Origin: Limosilactobacillus mucosae DSM 13345
GTDB lineage: Bacteria; Bacillota; Bacilli; Lactobacillales; Lactobacillaceae
Length of the DNA: 64,000 bases
Assembly (NCBI RefSeq): GCF_001436025.1
Contig: NZ_AZEQ01000012.1
Coordinates: forward strand, 20,936-84,935
Direction: 5' to 3'
In this document: piece by piece, positions 62,207 through 64,000 of the stretch
Position numbering within the stretch: the stretch's first letter is position 1
How the letters are laid out: every line of letters starts with the position of its first letter
Made by a program: the position numbers and the translations under genes
The notes under the pieces: model-generated
Seen by the model: only the letters and a program-made list of their open reading frames with translations
Told to the model about the DNA's origin: nothing
Databases searched by the model: none

Positions 62207-62239
62207 ATCCTTTACCAGATTGGCAAAGGTTTTAAAATT

Positions 62240-63718
62240 TTAGTGATTCAGATGGTAAACCCATTGACGGCCATCGCGAGCCAGCAGTTCGTCAGAAGCA
62301 GCTGGGCCCATTGAACCAGGCGTGTAGTTAGGGAATTGAGGTTCTTCAATGTCCCAGAGCTTGCGAATAACGTCAACGAACTTCCATGCGTAGGCAATTT
62401 CAGCCCATGATGCAAAGTTGGTGTGGTTGCCTTCCAGTGCATCGTGGAAGAGACGTTCGTATGGTTCTGGTGATTCGTTCTTGGCTTCATCGCTTTGCAG
62501 GTACTTCAGGTCAACTGGTTCAGTCGTGAAGCCTTGGCCGGCGCGCTTAGCGTTCAGACGCAGTGAGAAGCCAGAGTTTGGTTCAACAAAGATCGTCAGA
62601 ACGTTGGAGTTCAATGACTGTTCGCTCTTCATCCGTGGGTTGGCAAAGATGTCGATCAGCGGCTTCTTGAAGACAACGTCGATACGGGTAAACTTGTCAG
62701 CCAGCTTCTTACCAGTCCGTACGTAGAATGGCACGCCAGACCAGCGATAGTTGTCAAACATCAGCTTGGCAGCGACAAAAGTTTCCGTAATGGAGTTTGG
62801 ATCAACACCATCTTCATTGCGGTAGGCATGCGTGTCATCGCCAGCACCGTATTGGCCACGAACAAAGTTGGCAGCTGCTTCGGATGGGGTGTAGACTCGC
62901 AGTGAACGCAGTGCTTTAATCTTTTCAACCCGAACGTCGGTGTCGGTAAAGGCAACTGGTTGTTCCATTGCCAGTTGAGCAACGATCTGCATGATGTGGT
63001 TTTGCAGCATGTCACGCAGCGCACCGGATTGGTCGTAGTAGCCGGCACGTTCTTCAACACCCAGTTTTTCACTCAGCGTTACTTGGATGTTGTCGATGTA
63101 GCGGTTGTTCCACAGCGATTCGATAATCGTGTTGCCAAAACGCAGGGCTTGAATGTTTTGAACCATTTCCTTACCCAGATAGTGGTCAATCCGGAAGATT
63201 TGGTTTTCGTTGAACGTTTGTGACAGTTCGTCGTTCAGCTTCTTAGCGGATTCGTAGTCACGACCAAATGGCTTTTCGATCACCAGACGGTTGAAGCCAT
63301 CCTTGGTCAGTAGGTCCTGCTTCTTCAAGTTCAAGGCAATCGTGCCAAAGAATTGAGGAGCCATGGACATGTAGAACAGGCGATTGCCTTCAGCACCAAA
63401 TTGCTTGTCCAGTTCTTCCAGGCGTTGCTTAAGCACAGTGTAGTGTTCAGGCTTGGTAACGTCATGGGATTGGAAGAAGAAGTGCTTGGCAAATGCCTGA
63501 GCTTGCCCTTCTTCGTTTTCCATACCGTTGACAGACTTCAAAACCATTTGTTGGAAGTCCTCATCGCTCAGCGGACGCCGAGAAGTACCGAGCAGAGCAA
63601 AGTGTTCTGCCAGGTAGCCTTTCTTGTAAAGGTTGAATAATGATGGGTACAGCTTGCGTTGTGCAAGGTCGCCGGCTGCCCCGAACAGCGTAATTAAAGC
63701 TTTATTTTCCTTAGCCAA
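62240..63718 (-). CDS. zwf: Glucose-6-phosphate 1-dehydrogenase
   Basis: First enzyme of the oxidative pentose phosphate route, 492 residues. The coenzyme loop GAAGDLAQRKLYPSLF, the substrate motif RIDHYLGKEMVQNI near residue 178 and EKPFGRDYESAKKL near 148 are visible. The start is taken as TTG 63718 (MAKENKALITLFG...), eight bases after AAGGAG; a GTG at 63727 lies within the ribosome site. It precedes gnd on the same strand, but with its own terminator, and no 6-phosphogluconolactonase gene lies between them. Confidence 0.97.
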   Translation of the reverse strand: MAKENKALITLFGAAGDLAQRKLYPSLFNLYKKGYLAEHFALLGTSRRPLSDEDFQQMVLKSVNGMENEEGQAQAFAKHFFFQSHDVTKPEHYTVLKQRLEELDKQFGAEGNRLFYMSMAPQFFGTIALNLKKQDLLTKDGFNRLVIEKPFGRDYESAKKLNDELSQTFNENQIFRIDHYLGKEMVQNIQALRFGNTIIESLWNNRYIDNIQVTLSEKLGVEERAGYYDQSGALRDMLQNHIMQIVAQLAMEQPVAFTDTDVRVEKIKALRSLRVYTPSEAAANFVRGQYGAGDDTHAYRNEDGVDPNSITETFVAAKLMFDNYRWSGVPFYVRTGKKLADKFTRIDVVFKKPLIDIFANPRMKSEQSLNSNVLTIFVEPNSGFSLRLNAKRAGQGFTTEPVDLKYLQSDEAKNESPEPYERLFHDALEGNHTNFASWAEIAYAWKFVDVIRKLWDIEEPQFPNYTPGSMGPAASDELLARDGRQWVYHLNH

Positions 63719-63978
63719 AATGTTCACTCCTTCTGAAAATATCAGAAAATCACTCTAACGCTTAAATTATATACTTTTATGTTCAAAACTGCACTAGAAA
63801 GCGTCCCCACTTTTTGCGGAATTCTCAAATGGACCACGCCGAAAAAAAGCGCGTTCTGGGGTTTTGTTAAACGCTTATCAGACAATGGTATAGGCCGAAA
63901 ATAAAATTTTATTTTAGCGTTTAGCGTTGATCTAACGTTAAAGCAATCGCTTGCACATATCTGATTTTTTAGTAAAAA

Positions 63979-64000
63979 AGAGGCTGGGAAAAAACTCTCA
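63979..64000 (+). repeat. End of a second inverted-repeat element, cut by window edge
   Basis: AAGAGGCTGGGAAAAAACTC matches the left end of the element at 20360 (AAGAGACTGGGAAAAAAGTC) with two differences, and it is still closer to the reverse complement of that element's right end. Only the first 22 bases are in the window. The rest of the interval after zwf (63728-63978) shows no gene. Confidence 0.55.

Overview
The window reads as a chromosomal stretch of a heterofermentative lactic acid bacterium of the Lactobacillaceae. Moderate GC, strong AGGAGG-type ribosome sites, T-box and CcpA-type control, PepC/PepD/PepO/PepF peptidases, a sucrose phosphorylase and a D-Asp cross-bridge cell-wall operon all fit Limosilactobacillus. 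An L. mucosae-like species is my best guess, but that is inference. No rRNA, tRNA, phage, CRISPR array or insertion sequence is visible. This is core and metabolic chromosome rather than an island.

Layout. 0-8.7 kb: the end of mnmG, then a peptidoglycan block (D-aspartate ligase, AsnH-like amidotransferase, two tandem MurE paralogues) and signal peptidase I. 8.8-14.8 kb: peptidases PepC and PepD, then a T-box-controlled threonyl-tRNA synthetase that lacks most of the TGS domain and all editing-site residues, and a Ser-rich membrane protein. 14.9-23.5 kb: Mn transporter MntH, a Zn-dependent dehydrogenase, a TetR regulator with two ABC exporters separated by a small inverted-repeat element, ArgR and an ArsR-type regulator. 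23.7-30 kb: a LysM glucosaminidase, then a sucrose module (MFS carrier, sucrose phosphorylase, LacI regulator) with a perfect palindromic operator. 30-45 kb: housekeeping and unknown genes (EF-P, NnrE, MPG glycosylase, a MoxR/VWA pair, PepO, macrodomain, a GreA paralogue, phosphatase, SGNH esterase) and a structured intergenic block at 40.5 kb holding three DnaA-box-like 9-mers. 45-54.6 kb: the galKT-galR operon, nitroreductase, MsrB, alpha-galactosidase and its GPH-IIA transporter. 55-64 kb: a glutamate/aspartate symporter, PepF, Lrp, Usp, an acetyltransferase that appears to start at ATT, and the oxidative pentose phosphate genes gnd and zwf.

How the genes work together. The sugar genes form a coherent route. 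Alpha-galactosides such as raffinose or melibiose enter by the IIA-tailed carrier and are split by the GH36 enzyme. Galactose then goes through GalK and GalT. Sucrose is phosphorolysed to glucose-1-phosphate and fructose. Zwf and Gnd feed the phosphoketolase pathway. Cre-like sites and palindromic LacI-family operators sit at the matching promoters.

Most worth checking: the editing-less ThrS, the DnaA-box hairpin cluster at 40.58 kb, the ATT start of the acetyltransferase, the tandem MurE pair with unusual amino-acid-binding motifs, and the terminal-inverted-repeat element at 20.4 kb, whose end sequence recurs at the window edge.
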